Counted from the stretch's first letter, positions 9,250 through 17,712 are shown. The stretch: DNA of 64,000 nucleotides from Hymenobacter glacialis (GCF_001816165.1 NZ_MDZC01000057.1:62001-126000); one strand, 5' to 3'. Program-made: numbers and translations. The notes: generated by a model not told the origin, from the sequence alone.

Positions 9250-9519
9250 ATGTACGTATCCGCCATTAGCCCCGCCGCCCACACGCCTACTATTGAGCAG
9301 CAGGTATTCCGTATCATCAGCAAGCGCAAGGCCATTCGGGCCAGCCGCGTGCGCAAAACCGCCAGCCTCTCCCGCGACCTCCGCTTCGACACCGTCGATG
9401 TAGTTGACATCATTCTGGAGCTGGAGCGCAACTTCAGCATCACCATCCCCGACGAAATTCCCCTAACCACCGTAGGCGATTTCGTGCGCTATGTACGCGA
9501 CCACGCCGTAGCGGCATAA
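9250..9519 (+). CDS. Acyl-carrier-protein-like protein lacking the phosphopantetheine serine
   Basis: 89 residues with the length and pattern of ACP: after an N-terminal extension, IEQQVFRIISKR, then LRFDTVDVVDIILELERNF, then ITIPDEIPLTTVGDFVRYV. In ACPs the segment is D-S-L with the serine carrying 4'-phosphopantetheine; here it is D47-T48-V49. The codon is ACC, so this is not a start or frame problem. Either it is not pantetheinylated (a structural ACP-like protein) or an unusual Thr is used. It stands alone between two strong hairpins, without fatty-acid or polyketide genes nearby. Confidence 0.8.
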   Translation: MYVSAISPAAHTPTIEQQVFRIISKRKAIRASRVRKTASLSRDLRFDTVDVVDIILELERNFSITIPDEIPLTTVGDFVRYVRDHAVAA

Positions 9520-9531
9520 GCTGCGCAGCGG

Positions 9532-9581
9532 GTTGTCAGTTGTCAGAGATAGGTGAAATAATGGCTGACAACCAGCAACCT
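9532..9581. repeat. GTTGTCA heptamer pair with inverted copy
   Basis: GTTGTCA occurs twice in tandem (9532-9545) and an inverted copy CTGACAACC follows at about 9564-9572, so the short spacer after the ACP-like gene can fold. It resembles the other heptamer arrays of the window. Confidence 0.45.
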
Positions 9582-9590
9582 ATTCACTTC

Positions 9591-9658
9591 AGAAAGGCGG
9601 CAAACAAAAAATCCCCGGCAACCTGAGTTGCCGGGGATTTTTTGTTTGCCGCCTTTCT
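9591..9658. terminator. Perfect 32-bp-arm bidirectional terminator
   Basis: Arms 9591-9622 and 9627-9658 are perfectly complementary over 32 bp with a 4-nt loop (CTGA); the stem contains ATCCCCGGCAAC, an A6/T6 tract and AGGCGGCAAAC. It sits exactly between the convergent ACP-like and DUF1232 genes and can act for both strands. Confidence 0.9.
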
Positions 9659-9662
9659 GTTT

Positions 9663-10550
9663 CTAGCGAACATTGCCACCCGTATCGAGGGCGCCGGCAT
9701 CTGATGCGTTGCGGCTACCGTCCCAGGTGCGCACCGTGGGGCCGTTGGTAGGGCCGGTGGGCTTGGCATCGGGGCCTGCCTCATGCACGGGGCGCGGGCT
9801 GCTGCTTTGGGGTGAACCCAGGCCGGCATCGGTGGCCGACTGGCCGCCCACCTCAGGCGCACCGGGCAGGTCGACGGTGCCATGGGACTTAGCCGATTCT
9901 TTGGAAAGTACCGCTCCCCCCGACAGTGCGGTGGTGCCAGTACCGGCATTGCGGCTACCGGCCGATGCGGCCGCCTGCTCATCGAGCGCGTCGGCGTCGT
10001 GCTTCACCTCGTTGCTAGCCGTAGCGTTGCCCGAAGCAGCTACGTCGGCGGCCGAAGCGTGCGTTTCCTTATCCGTAGCGGCATATGCATTATGGGTGCT
10101 GCCCGTGACGGCTACCACGCGGGCACTGCTGGTTTCCCAGTCCTGAAACTTGTCCATCTCGCCCTTCAACGTGGTTGAGAACCACGCCACCAGCGCCACG
10201 TCGTCGAGCAGGCCCAGCACCGGGATGAAGTCCGGAATCAGGTCAATGGGGCTCAGGAAATAAATGAGCACGGCCACGGCCGCCAGCACGGTGGTGCTGG
10301 GAACCCCGGTGTACTCGCCCGATATCGACGCTTTGATGAGCCGGAACATAGTCTGCAGCGTTTCCCAGGCTTCGTGAGCCAGTGAGCCCACGTCGTTTTT
10401 GTCGCTGGCTTTTTTGTAAGCGTCCGTCAGGAGCTGCTTCATGCGGGTGGGCTGGCGAATGTAGCCTTCGGCAGTTCCCAGGAACTTCTTGAAAATGGCC
10501 GAGCCAGCCACGTTATCGCCAGTGGGCGGGGTTTGAGAGTTTTGAGCCAC
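9663..10550 (-). CDS. DUF1232 (YkvA-like) membrane protein with disordered tail
   Basis: 295 residues. The DUF1232 domain is at about 75-130: STTVLAAVAVLIYFLSPIDL, then IPDFIPVLGLLDDVALVAW, a membrane segment followed by the conserved SPIDLIPDFIP..G..DD signature. The last 150 residues are rich in Ala, Gly, Ser, Thr and Asp and look disordered. The frame opens at a GTG (10550); no upstream ATG is in frame. Function of the family is unknown. The 3' end abuts the large palindromic terminator. Confidence 0.85.
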   Translation of the reverse strand: MAQNSQTPPTGDNVAGSAIFKKFLGTAEGYIRQPTRMKQLLTDAYKKASDKNDVGSLAHEAWETLQTMFRLIKASISGEYTGVPSTTVLAAVAVLIYFLSPIDLIPDFIPVLGLLDDVALVAWFSTTLKGEMDKFQDWETSSARVVAVTGSTHNAYAATDKETHASAADVAASGNATASNEVKHDADALDEQAAASAGSRNAGTGTTALSGGAVLSKESAKSHGTVDLPGAPEVGGQSATDAGLGSPQSSSPRPVHEAGPDAKPTGPTNGPTVRTWDGSRNASDAGALDTGGNVR

Positions 10551-10737
10551 GGAGTGGGGGGTTAGGTAGTGCGAAAAGAAAGGAAAAGCCAGAATCGCCT
10601 TTCCAATCCTAAATACTACGTTCGGGCAGCCAAGGTTGCTGCTGTGGCTCGCTTTTGCCCCGCCGGCGAAGCGAATGCCAGCCTAAGGGCCTGCGGCCAT
10701 CAGGCAAAAGCACTCGTTGCCTCCCGCCCTAAAAAGG

Positions 10738-10771
10738 AAACGGCCCGTTTCTGATGAAGAAACAGGCCGTT
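10738..10771 (-). terminator. Hairpin after the trypsin-like gene
   Basis: AACGGCCCGTTTCT pairs with AGAAACAGGCCGTT (one mismatch) around a 5-nt loop, 32 nt after the protease stop codon. The remaining gap 10551-10737 shows nothing recognisable. Confidence 0.55.
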
Positions 10772-10803
10772 GCAGGGGCTTGGGTGGCTGTCAGCCAAGG
10801 CGG

Positions 10804-11988
10804 CTATTCAAAAACCTTTACCACGAAAACGTAGTCCCGCAGCTTCGCCACTTGCTTGGGGCGCCCGGCGCCAGCCAGTTGGCCGAAGCGCGGCAAATGG
10901 TAAGGTGCGCCCGATTTGGCGGCGTCCAGGGAATCAACCAGCCGTACCAAGTACGACGACTTGGTGGCAAAAGCCGCACTCTGGGCATCGTTCTGGCGGC
11001 CGCTCACTACTCCAATCAGGTTGCCGCGCTCGTCGAGCAGCGGGCCGCCCGAGTTGCCGGGGTTCACGGGAATGCTCACCTGGTAAAAGGCCGTGTCGCC
11101 CTCAAAGCCCGAGCGGGCACTCAGCGCACCTTCGCCGTACACCACGTCCTCGCGCGGGTAGCCCAAGGTAAACACCCGTTCGCCCAGGTCGGCCTGGCCC
11201 GCCTTGATGGCGTAGGGCAGGCGGCCAAAGCCAGTGAATTTCTTGTCGGTAATGCGCAGAATGGCCAGGTCGTGCTTCACGTCGGAGTACACAGGCTCGG
11301 CGTGGTAGCGCTGCTTGTCGCGGCCCTCAATCAGCACCGAATCGGCCCCCTGAATAACGTGGTAGCTGGTCACAAGGTACCCTTCCGAAGTCAGGGCGAA
11401 GCCCGTGCCGCTAATCGTGCTTTCCTTGGGCGAAGCCGCCGCCGAGCTAGGGCGTCCGAATTGATTAAGGCTGATGGTCAGGTCTTTTTGGCTCTTTTTA
11501 ATGCGCTCTACTTCGCGGCGCAGCACCGTGTAGCCATACAGCGACGGCTTGATTTTGGACGTCCGCCACAGGTCCAGGCCCAGCAGGGTGCTGAACACAG
11601 CCAGCACGGCCACCGAAGCGGCCACGCCCACCGTGGCGCGGTGGCCACTCCAGAACTGGCGCAACCGCCGCTCGGTGCGCGAAATGCTCAGCATCGGGTT
11701 TACGGTGTGGGTTAGCCTGGCCGGTTCCTCTGTGGCAACAGCGGGAGCGGCTGGCTCTTCGGCGGCCAGCATGGCGGCGTGCATGCCGCGCAGCTGCTGG
11801 CGGGTGGCCTGGCGCTGGCCGTAAGCCCGCAGGGTACCGGTCATCTCCGTGAAGTCCGCGAAGCGCAGGGCCAGAGCCGGGTCGGCGGCCAGGCGAGCTT
11901 CGAAGTTGGCACGGGAAGGCCCGGCCAGCTCGCCATGCGCGTAGGCTTCAAATAAGGCGTAGTAATCGGCTTCGGTCATCATGGGCAA
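10804..11988 (-). CDS. Anti-sigma-like / S1 trypsin-like serine protease fusion
   Basis: 394-residue single-pass membrane protein. Residues 1-75 are an acidic helical head resembling cytoplasmic anti-sigma domains (YYALFEAYAHGELAGPSRAN, FEARLAADPALALRFADF) without zinc-binding Cys. A transmembrane helix follows at about 119-139, then a short coiled coil (155-175) and a trypsin/DegS-like domain from about 190. The catalytic triad is visible: H210 (TSYHVIQG), D240 (KHDLAILRI), S313 (VNPGNSGGPLL). No PDZ domain is seen. It follows the ECF sigma gene by 76 nt on the same strand, so the head may bind that sigma while the protease acts in the periplasm. The anti-sigma role is inferred. Confidence 0.85.
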   Translation of the reverse strand: MPMMTEADYYALFEAYAHGELAGPSRANFEARLAADPALALRFADFTEMTGTLRAYGQRQATRQQLRGMHAAMLAAEEPAAPAVATEEPARLTHTVNPMLSISRTERRLRQFWSGHRATVGVAASVAVLAVFSTLLGLDLWRTSKIKPSLYGYTVLRREVERIKKSQKDLTISLNQFGRPSSAAASPKESTISGTGFALTSEGYLVTSYHVIQGADSVLIEGRDKQRYHAEPVYSDVKHDLAILRITDKKFTGFGRLPYAIKAGQADLGERVFTLGYPREDVVYGEGALSARSGFEGDTAFYQVSIPVNPGNSGGPLLDERGNLIGVVSGRQNDAQSAAFATKSSYLVRLVDSLDAAKSGAPYHLPRFGQLAGAGRPKQVAKLRDYVFVVKVFE

Positions 11989-12064
11989 TACTGGCGGCGC
12001 CGGGGAGCGACGGCAGGTAACAAATGGGTGTTCCGATGGGAAAAACCCCCGCCGGCAACGGGCA

Positions 12065-12673
12065 TTAAATGGGCTCTTCCTTGTAGTGGGTGAAGAAAAG
12101 CTTTTTCAAGCGCACGAGGCACTTATACTTTTGATTTTTAGCATTATCGGCGTTGGTATAGCCGAATTCGGTTGTCAAATCCTGCATCGATTTGTCGAGC
12201 AGGTAAAATCCTTCCAAAAGCGAACGACAAGGTTCTCCCAGGTGGTTCAGGGCCTCGCTCATGGTACTGAAGCGGCGGTCCTGCTCCTCAGCAGCCAGCA
12301 AGTCGTCCTCAGCCCCCGTGTTCAGGTAGGGGCCGTGCTCCTCATCGTCGAGCAGGCGCACGCCGAAGCGGCTTTTGCTCGTCAACCGTTTCAGCCACAG
12401 GCGCCGGCACACAGCGTAGAGGTAGGTTTTAATCTGGCAGCTAAGCTCAAGGGAGCCGTCGCGAACCTTTTCATAAAACACCACCACGCCTTCCTGGTAC
12501 ACGTCCTGGGCATCGTCTTCCGAACCGCTGTTTTGCAGCACGAAATGCGATACCATGGGCCAATGCAACCGGTAGAGGTGCGACAGGGCCCGCTCATCGC
12601 CGCTGCGGATAGCCGCAATCAGCGCGTCGTCGGTAGGAGTCAAAGAAGAGGAAGTTGAATTGCCCCTGCTCAT
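12065..12673 (-). CDS. ECF-type RNA polymerase sigma factor
   Basis: 202 residues. Region 2 is at about 25-90: IRSGDERALSHLYRLHWPMV, then EDDAQDVYQEGVVVFYEKVR (the -10 recognition helix region). Region 4 is at about 140-195: LNHLGEPCRSLLEGFYLLDK, then an HTH around EFGYTNADNAKNQKYKCLVRL. The stretch NADNAKNQKYKCL is typical of Bacteroidota ECF factors. It is followed by the anti-sigma-like protease gene, which probably controls it. Confidence 0.93.
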   Translation of the reverse strand: MSRGNSTSSSLTPTDDALIAAIRSGDERALSHLYRLHWPMVSHFVLQNSGSEDDAQDVYQEGVVVFYEKVRDGSLELSCQIKTYLYAVCRRLWLKRLTSKSRFGVRLLDDEEHGPYLNTGAEDDLLAAEEQDRRFSTMSEALNHLGEPCRSLLEGFYLLDKSMQDLTTEFGYTNADNAKNQKYKCLVRLKKLFFTHYKEEPI

Positions 12674-12808
12674 TCACTTTGGGGGTTAATACAAATAAAG
12701 GCCACAAGTAACCCGGCCTGAAAAAACATTTTGCCGGGCGGGTTACCTTTTAGCTAGGACAGGATAAAGGGCGCTTTTTAGTTAACCCACTTTCAAAATT
12801 ACCTCAAA

Positions 12809-13045
12809 ATGAACAACCTGTTCAAAGTTGCTGCCCTGGGCCTGGCCCTGACCGCTGGTCTGTCGTCGTGCGAGTCGAAGACCACCGAAACCACTACCGT
12901 TGAAGCTCCTGCTGCTACCGGTATGGAAACCACCACCACTACCACCGATAGCACCATGACCACGGCTCCTGCTGATGGCGCAATGGCTCCTGCTACCACT
13001 GAGGCTTCTAGCACCACCACCACCACCACCGAGACGCCTAAGTAG
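12809..13045 (+). CDS. Small Thr-rich lipoprotein
   Basis: 78 residues. Signal peptide with lipobox GLSSC, then a low-complexity tail made mainly of Thr, Ala, Glu and Ser with three runs of 6 or so Thr. No known domain. It is divergently transcribed from the ECF sigma gene and followed by a strong terminator, so it is an independent unit. The spacer upstream has an imperfect GTAACCCGGC / GCCGGGCGGGTTAC inverted repeat (about 12707-12747). Probably a surface-attached or periplasmic spacer protein; function unknown. Confidence 0.75.
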   Translation: MNNLFKVAALGLALTAGLSSCESKTTETTTVEAPAATGMETTTTTTDSTMTTAPADGAMAPATTEASSTTTTTTETPK

Positions 13046-13090
13046 TTGATTGCTGGCCCCGTGCCAGCTTCATACCACTAGCTAACATAA

Positions 13091-13128
13091 AAAAGCCCGG
13101 ATTTTCCTGATGGAGAATCCGGGCTTTT
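13091..13128. terminator. Bidirectional hairpin terminator
   Basis: AAAAGCCCGGATT (13091-13103) pairs with AATCCGGGCTTTT (13116-13128). It separates the small lipoprotein gene from the convergent mcrC. Confidence 0.85.
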
Positions 13129-13181
13129 GTGGTTTTAAGACAATTTCTGAACCAGCCTCTCAACCTCGTTTAAACAAATGG

Positions 13182-14225
13182 CTACGCTACCAGTCCCAGC
13201 AGGTCGGCCGCTATGCCTTCCCACGGCTGGTGCAGGTTGAGGGTGAACACTCGCACGGGGTGGCCGCCCAGGGTGTACCGCACATTCACGGCCGGGGCGG
13301 CATCTGAGTCGGGCCCGGCTGGGTAGAGCAAAATGCCCTCCAGTGCCTGGACTGGGCCGGGCCGCTGGTTCTGCAAGTAGGCGTAGAGTTGGTAGAGGTG
13401 GGGCGCAATGAGGCGCTGCCGGTCGTAGCGCGGGCGCAGGGCCGCCGCATAGTACTTGGTGTCGAGGATGATTTTTCGGTCGGCTGCCTCCAGGGTGGTG
13501 TCCGTGAGCATGGTGGGCAGCAGGGCCAAATCGTCGGTTTCGCTTTCGGCCTGCCAGGCAATGGTTTCGGCATACACGCGGTAGCGGCGCTGCTCGCGGC
13601 GGTAGAAGTTGCGCGTGAATTGCTCAAACAAGCGCGCCATCAGCACCTCGTCGCGCCGAAAGTCGGTGAAGCGGCTGCGTCCCTGGGCCGTGGGTTCGGG
13701 CAGGGCCATCTGCCACACCAGTTCGCACACGTGCAGCAGGAAGGCCGCCTGGCTGTCCGGCCGTTGCCGCCGCAGCGCCCGGAACGTGGCGGCGGTGGGG
13801 CGGGCTGCATCCGGCACGGACGGCAGCCGCTGGCGTATTTGGCCAAGCTCGCGGCGCAAAGCCGCTGGCAAGGCCGTGGCCCGCGCCAGCACGCCCAGTG
13901 TTTGGGCCAGCAGGCGGTGCAGCGCCGAATCGGTGCTCAGTTCATCGTAGGTGCAAATGGCCCGGCCCCGCTCCAGCAGCCCGCGGCCCAGGCTGGGCGC
14001 CAGCTCAATGCGTCCCCGCAGGCTGGTCAGCTCGGCCTCCTGCGTCTGAAACGTACGCGGCAATCCGGCCCGCAGCAGGCGGCGGGTGCCGTGCAGCAGT
14101 ACCTGCGCCAGCAACCCCAGCGGCCGATGAAACGGCGCGGCCTCGCTGGCCTGCAGCACGGCCGGCTCGGGCAGCCGGTTCCAGGCGTAGCACAGAAAAT
14201 AGTAGAGTGTAGGAAGTGGTATCAC
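13182..14225 (-). CDS. mcrC: McrC-like nuclease subunit of a type IV restriction system
   Basis: 347 residues. The pattern TSLRGRIEL (68-75), CTYDELSTDSALHRLL (91-106), and the PD-(D/E)xK core PTMLTD (D242) ... IILDTKYY (D255, K257) are those of McrC, the endonuclease partner that binds the McrB AAA+ ring. The reading frame opens with GTG at 14225 (MIPLPTLYYFLCYAW); no ATG is near. It lies 72 nt downstream of mcrB on the same strand. Together the two genes predict cleavage of DNA with modified bases, most likely methylcytosine-containing, driven by GTP. Confidence 0.9.
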   Translation of the reverse strand: MIPLPTLYYFLCYAWNRLPEPAVLQASEAAPFHRPLGLLAQVLLHGTRRLLRAGLPRTFQTQEAELTSLRGRIELAPSLGRGLLERGRAICTYDELSTDSALHRLLAQTLGVLARATALPAALRRELGQIRQRLPSVPDAARPTAATFRALRRQRPDSQAAFLLHVCELVWQMALPEPTAQGRSRFTDFRRDEVLMARLFEQFTRNFYRREQRRYRVYAETIAWQAESETDDLALLPTMLTDTTLEAADRKIILDTKYYAAALRPRYDRQRLIAPHLYQLYAYLQNQRPGPVQALEGILLYPAGPDSDAAPAVNVRYTLGGHPVRVFTLNLHQPWEGIAADLLGLVA

Positions 14226-14297
14226 AGGGGCTGAAGCACAAGAAAGAGCCGGAAATTAAGGGCAGTAATGCAGGTGTGGTTTTTTAGCCCGCGTGCC

Positions 14298-15584
14298 CTA
14301 CGCTAGCAGCTTGCGCAATTGTGCCGCCGCCGTGGCTGGCTGTTCGCGCCAATAGTCCGATAACAGCGGACCGATTTCCTGCTCTATTATCAGTTTCAGC
14401 CAGCGCTCAGCTTCTTTTGCCTGAGTAGGCGGCTGGCAGAAGTAGCTGTGGCCGATAACGAAGTCGGGGCCGAGCTCGGGGTCATCGGCAATGGTTTGGT
14501 TGAGTGCGGCCATGCGGGTGCACAGCTGTTCGATAAGGGTAGCGGGCACTTGCCGGGCGGCCAGAAGGCGCCGCAGCGGTGCGCCAAACTGCGGCTCAAG
14601 CCCCACGAAGGCGAAGCGGCGGCGCAGGGCGTAGTCCAGCGGGCTCAGGGACCGGTCGGCGAGGTTGAGGGTGCCGATGACGTAGAGGTTGTCGGGCACG
14701 AAAAAGCGCGGGGCATCCGGCGGGGCGTAGGGCAGGCGCAGGGCGTGGGCGGGGCCGCGCTTGTCGGCTTCGAGCAGCAGTAGCAGCTCACCGAAGATAC
14801 GAGGCACGTTGCCGCGGTTGATTTCGTCAATCAGCAGAAAATACGGCCGGTCGGGGTCGAGGGCGGCGCGCTGGCACAGGAGCGGCAGCACGCCGGGCAC
14901 CAAGTGGAAGCGCCCTTCGGCATCGGGCCGGAAGCCCAGCATAAAGTCCTCGTAGCCGTAGCTGGGGTGGAACTGCACCAGTTCCACCCGGCTTTCGTCT
15001 TTGGCCCCCAGCAGCAGCCAGGCCAGCCGGCGCGCCAAAAAGGTTTTGCCGGTGCCGGGCGGGCCCTGCAGCAGCAGGTTGCGCCGCCGGGCCAGGCCAG
15101 CCAGCGCTGCATCAAGCTCGGTTTCCGTGCTGAACACCTCCACCAAAGCCTCGGCACGGGTGTAGGCGGGCGCCTGGTAGGCCGTGGTGGGCTCGGCGGC
15201 GTGGGCGGGAGTGGGGTGGTCCTTGGTCTCGCGTGGCAGGCCGGTGTAAAGGTCCTCGGTCTGCTGGCGGGCGCTTTCCTCGCCGTCGTGGTTCGAGCCG
15301 GAGGTGAGCACCGGCCGCTTGGTGCTAATGGTAAAATCCAGGCCCTCCAGCAGGCTGTTGGTGGGTGCGCCGGCCGGCCGGGGCCATGGGGCGGCGGGGT
15401 TGCCGGTGGCCAGGCGGTAGGCCAGCTCGGCCACGGCGCGGGGCGGGTAGCGGCGGCCCCGGTACACCAGCTCGTACACGGTGCCCGCGGGCAGTGGCCG
15501 GCCCCCGCGCGCTATCTGGCGCAGGGCGCGCAGCACCTGCTCGCGGGTGAGCAGCGGGAGGGAAGCAACGGGGGCAGGAGGCAT
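14298..15584 (-). CDS. mcrB: McrB-like AAA+ GTPase with N-terminal sensor domain
   Basis: 428 residues. Walker A GPPGTGKT (174-181), Walker B FLLIDEINRGN (249-259) and the McrB signature GTLNLADRS (304-312) identify the GTP-hydrolysing motor. The N-terminal 85 residues (VYELVYRGRRYPPRAVAELA, then the NSLLEGLDF segment) resemble the small head domain of ScoMcrA-type modification-dependent nucleases, so they probably read the modified base; this is inference. A Ser/Thr/Glu-rich linker (90-145) joins the two parts. The frame is open to 15698, but the region upstream of the ATG at 15584 encodes the terminator of the next gene, so 15584 is chosen. Confidence 0.9.
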   Translation of the reverse strand: MPPAPVASLPLLTREQVLRALRQIARGGRPLPAGTVYELVYRGRRYPPRAVAELAYRLATGNPAAPWPRPAGAPTNSLLEGLDFTISTKRPVLTSGSNHDGEESARQQTEDLYTGLPRETKDHPTPAHAAEPTTAYQAPAYTRAEALVEVFSTETELDAALAGLARRRNLLLQGPPGTGKTFLARRLAWLLLGAKDESRVELVQFHPSYGYEDFMLGFRPDAEGRFHLVPGVLPLLCQRAALDPDRPYFLLIDEINRGNVPRIFGELLLLLEADKRGPAHALRLPYAPPDAPRFFVPDNLYVIGTLNLADRSLSPLDYALRRRFAFVGLEPQFGAPLRRLLAARQVPATLIEQLCTRMAALNQTIADDPELGPDFVIGHSYFCQPPTQAKEAERWLKLIIEQEIGPLLSDYWREQPATAAAQLRKLLA

Positions 15585-15620
15585 GGCGAGGGAGGGCCGG
15601 AATAATAAACTGCTGTAACC

Positions 15621-15655
15621 GAAAAAGCCCCTTGGCGGGGCCAAGGGACTTTTTC
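15621..15655 (-). terminator. Terminator of the 15733-16578 lipoprotein gene
   Basis: GAAAAAGCCCCTTGG (15621-15635) pairs with CCAAGGGACTTTTTC (15641-15655), one mismatch. It lies between the lipoprotein gene and mcrB and shows that mcrB has its own promoter. Confidence 0.8.
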
Positions 15656-15732
15656 GATTTTTTTTATTCAGGGAAGCCACCTTATACGCATTCAACAAGT
15701 AGGAATGCGCAAGGGAAAGGCCCGGAAGTAAG

Positions 15733-16578
15733 CTACGGATTGACCGTGAACGTGCGGGTAACCGAGTTGAAGGTGCCGGGAATGAGGGTGCCGCTGCTGT
15801 TTACCAGCTCCAGCTTCACGGTGTTTTCGCCGGCGGGCAGGCCTTCCATCTGGTAAGGCAACCAGCGGTCGAGCATGAATTCGGTGCCGTTGATGGTGGC
15901 GCGTACGCGGTTTCCGCCGGGCTCCAGGGTGGTATTCACCAGGTAGAAGTCCAGCATGATGCGCTTGGCATCGGCGCCGGTGTACGTGTCTTTGGGGCGG
16001 CTATAGAACAGGTTCGGCGCATTCACGTCGACGATGGGCGTAGCGCTGGGCGTGGCATTGCCCACGTTGATAATGCGCAGGTCGTAAGCACCGCGGTGCT
16101 TCAGGCTTTCGTGGTAAGAACGCGACAGAAACGACAGTATGGCGTGCTGCCCATCGGCCAACGGCTTGCTAAAGCGGGTTTCGTAGTGCGCGGTGTAGGG
16201 CTCGTTGTCCACGATGTTGTGGATGTGCTGGCCTTTCTCCGAGTTGGCCATTAAGGCCATGTTGGGCCCGCCGCTCATTTTGGTGAGCTGGAAATTCGTG
16301 GTCTGGTAATCAAAAGGAACATTGCCGCTGGGCAGGGTGGCGCCCCCAATGGGGTTGCGCAGCTTCATTTGCGCCTCCGGAAACTTGGGCGAATCGGAGA
16401 GGGGAGTCAGCCGGATGCCGTTCGACTCCATGCTCTCGGCGTTGGTGCTGGTGCTGCCCACGGGGGCATTAACACCAGCCGAAGCGCTAACATCGGTGGC
16501 GGGCTTACTGGTCTCGCAGCTGGCCAACAGTGCCAAGGTCAGAGTCGTGCTGCAAAGCAGCCAAGTAGAACGTTTCAT
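15733..16578 (-). CDS. Hypothetical lipoprotein, beta-rich
   Basis: 281 residues. Lipobox LLASC near residue 21, then a Ser/Thr/Ala linker, then a beta-rich domain. The central segment KGQHIHNIVDNEPYTAHYE and HAILSFLSRSYHESLKHRGA, with several His residues, resembles DUF4399-like domains that carry a GxHxHxxID pattern. The C-terminal 80 residues look like an immunoglobulin-like fold (NTVKLELVNSSG). No enzymatic motif is certain. Single gene with its own terminator. Confidence 0.75.
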   Translation of the reverse strand: MKRSTWLLCSTTLTLALLASCETSKPATDVSASAGVNAPVGSTSTNAESMESNGIRLTPLSDSPKFPEAQMKLRNPIGGATLPSGNVPFDYQTTNFQLTKMSGGPNMALMANSEKGQHIHNIVDNEPYTAHYETRFSKPLADGQHAILSFLSRSYHESLKHRGAYDLRIINVGNATPSATPIVDVNAPNLFYSRPKDTYTGADAKRIMLDFYLVNTTLEPGGNRVRATINGTEFMLDRWLPYQMEGLPAGENTVKLELVNSSGTLIPGTFNSVTRTFTVNP

Positions 16579-16737
16579 GTAGTAGGAATCAAAAAAAGGA
16601 TGTCAGCTGTTTATACGAGAATCGAATAACAAATAAGCTGGGCTGCTTACGGCAGGTACCCGGTGCAGGGTTTTGCTTAACTTGCATCGTTGCCCATCGT
16701 GGGGCTTACTCAGCCTCAAAGTAAACCTAATTTTTCC

Positions 16738-17712
16738 ATGCAAGACCAACTTCTTGACCAAATCCCCTCGCTCGACCTGGCCGACTTCCGTTCCGGTGAC
16801 CCTGAGCGCAAGGCTCGTTTCGTGCAGCAGCTCGGCGAAGCCTACCAAAACATTGGCTTCGTAGCCCTGAAAAACCACGGCCTCAACGACGAGCAGACCA
16901 AGCAGCTGTACGCCGACGTGCAGGCTTTCTTCCAACTGCCCGACGACGCCAAGCAGCGCTACGAAAACCCCGAGCTGGCCGGACAGCGTGGCTACATCAG
17001 CAAAGGCAAGGAGCACGCCAAGGGCCGCAACACCGGCGACCTAAAGGAGTTTTACCACGTGGGCCAGGAAGTGGAGGAGGAAGACCCCATTAAGAACGAG
17101 TACCCGGACAACATCTGGCCCGCAGAAGTGCCCGGCTTCCAGAAAAGCACCTTTCTGGCCTATCGCACGCTGGAAAGCGCCGGCCAGGACGTGCTTCGTG
17201 CCATTGCCATTTTCCTGGAGCTGCCCGAAAACTACTTTGATGATAAGGTGAAGCACGGCAACAGCATCCTGCGCCCCATTCACTACTTCCCCATCGAAAA
17301 CCCCGACGCCGTGCCCGCCGATGCCGTGCGCGCCGCCGAACACGGCGACATCAACCTGATTACCCTGCTCATGGGCGCCAGCGCCGATGGCCTGCAGGTG
17401 AAGCGCCGCGATGGCAAGTGGATTGCCATTACGGCCCTGCCCGACCAGATTGTGGTGAACGTGGGCGACATGCTTCAGCGCCTCACCAACGGCGTGCTCA
17501 AGAGCACCATTCACCGCGTGGTGAACCCCGCCCGCGAGAAAATGAACACCTCGCGCTACAGCATTCCGTTCTTCATGCACCCGCGCTCTGAAATGAGCCT
17601 GGCTGCGCTGGAGCACTGCGTGACGCCCGACAACCCCAAGAAAGAAGCCGATATCACGGCCGGCGAATTCCTGAACGAGCGCCTGATTGAGCTCGGCCTG
17701 AAGAAGAAGTAA
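16738..17712 (+). CDS. 2-oxoglutarate/Fe(II)-dependent oxygenase, isopenicillin N synthase family
   Basis: 324 residues. The double-stranded beta-helix core carries H202 and D204 (EHGDINLITLL), H259 (STIHRVVN) and the RxS pair R273/S275 (SRYSIPFFMHP), the expected iron and co-substrate ligands. The N-terminal DIOX_N part (IGFVALKNHGLN, AGQRGYISKGKEHAKGRNTG) is intact. ATG 16738 gives the normal N-terminus MQDQLLDQIPSLDLADF. The substrate is not predictable; such genes are common single genes in the phylum. A palindromic repeat follows the stop codon. Confidence 0.92.
   Translation: MQDQLLDQIPSLDLADFRSGDPERKARFVQQLGEAYQNIGFVALKNHGLNDEQTKQLYADVQAFFQLPDDAKQRYENPELAGQRGYISKGKEHAKGRNTGDLKEFYHVGQEVEEEDPIKNEYPDNIWPAEVPGFQKSTFLAYRTLESAGQDVLRAIAIFLELPENYFDDKVKHGNSILRPIHYFPIENPDAVPADAVRAAEHGDINLITLLMGASADGLQVKRRDGKWIAITALPDQIVVNVGDMLQRLTNGVLKSTIHRVVNPAREKMNTSRYSIPFFMHPRSEMSLAALEHCVTPDNPKKEADITAGEFLNERLIELGLKKK

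Noticed and set aside
15585..15698. N-terminal extension of McrB
   Set aside because: The DNA encodes the terminator hairpin of the next gene; ATG 15584 is the better start.
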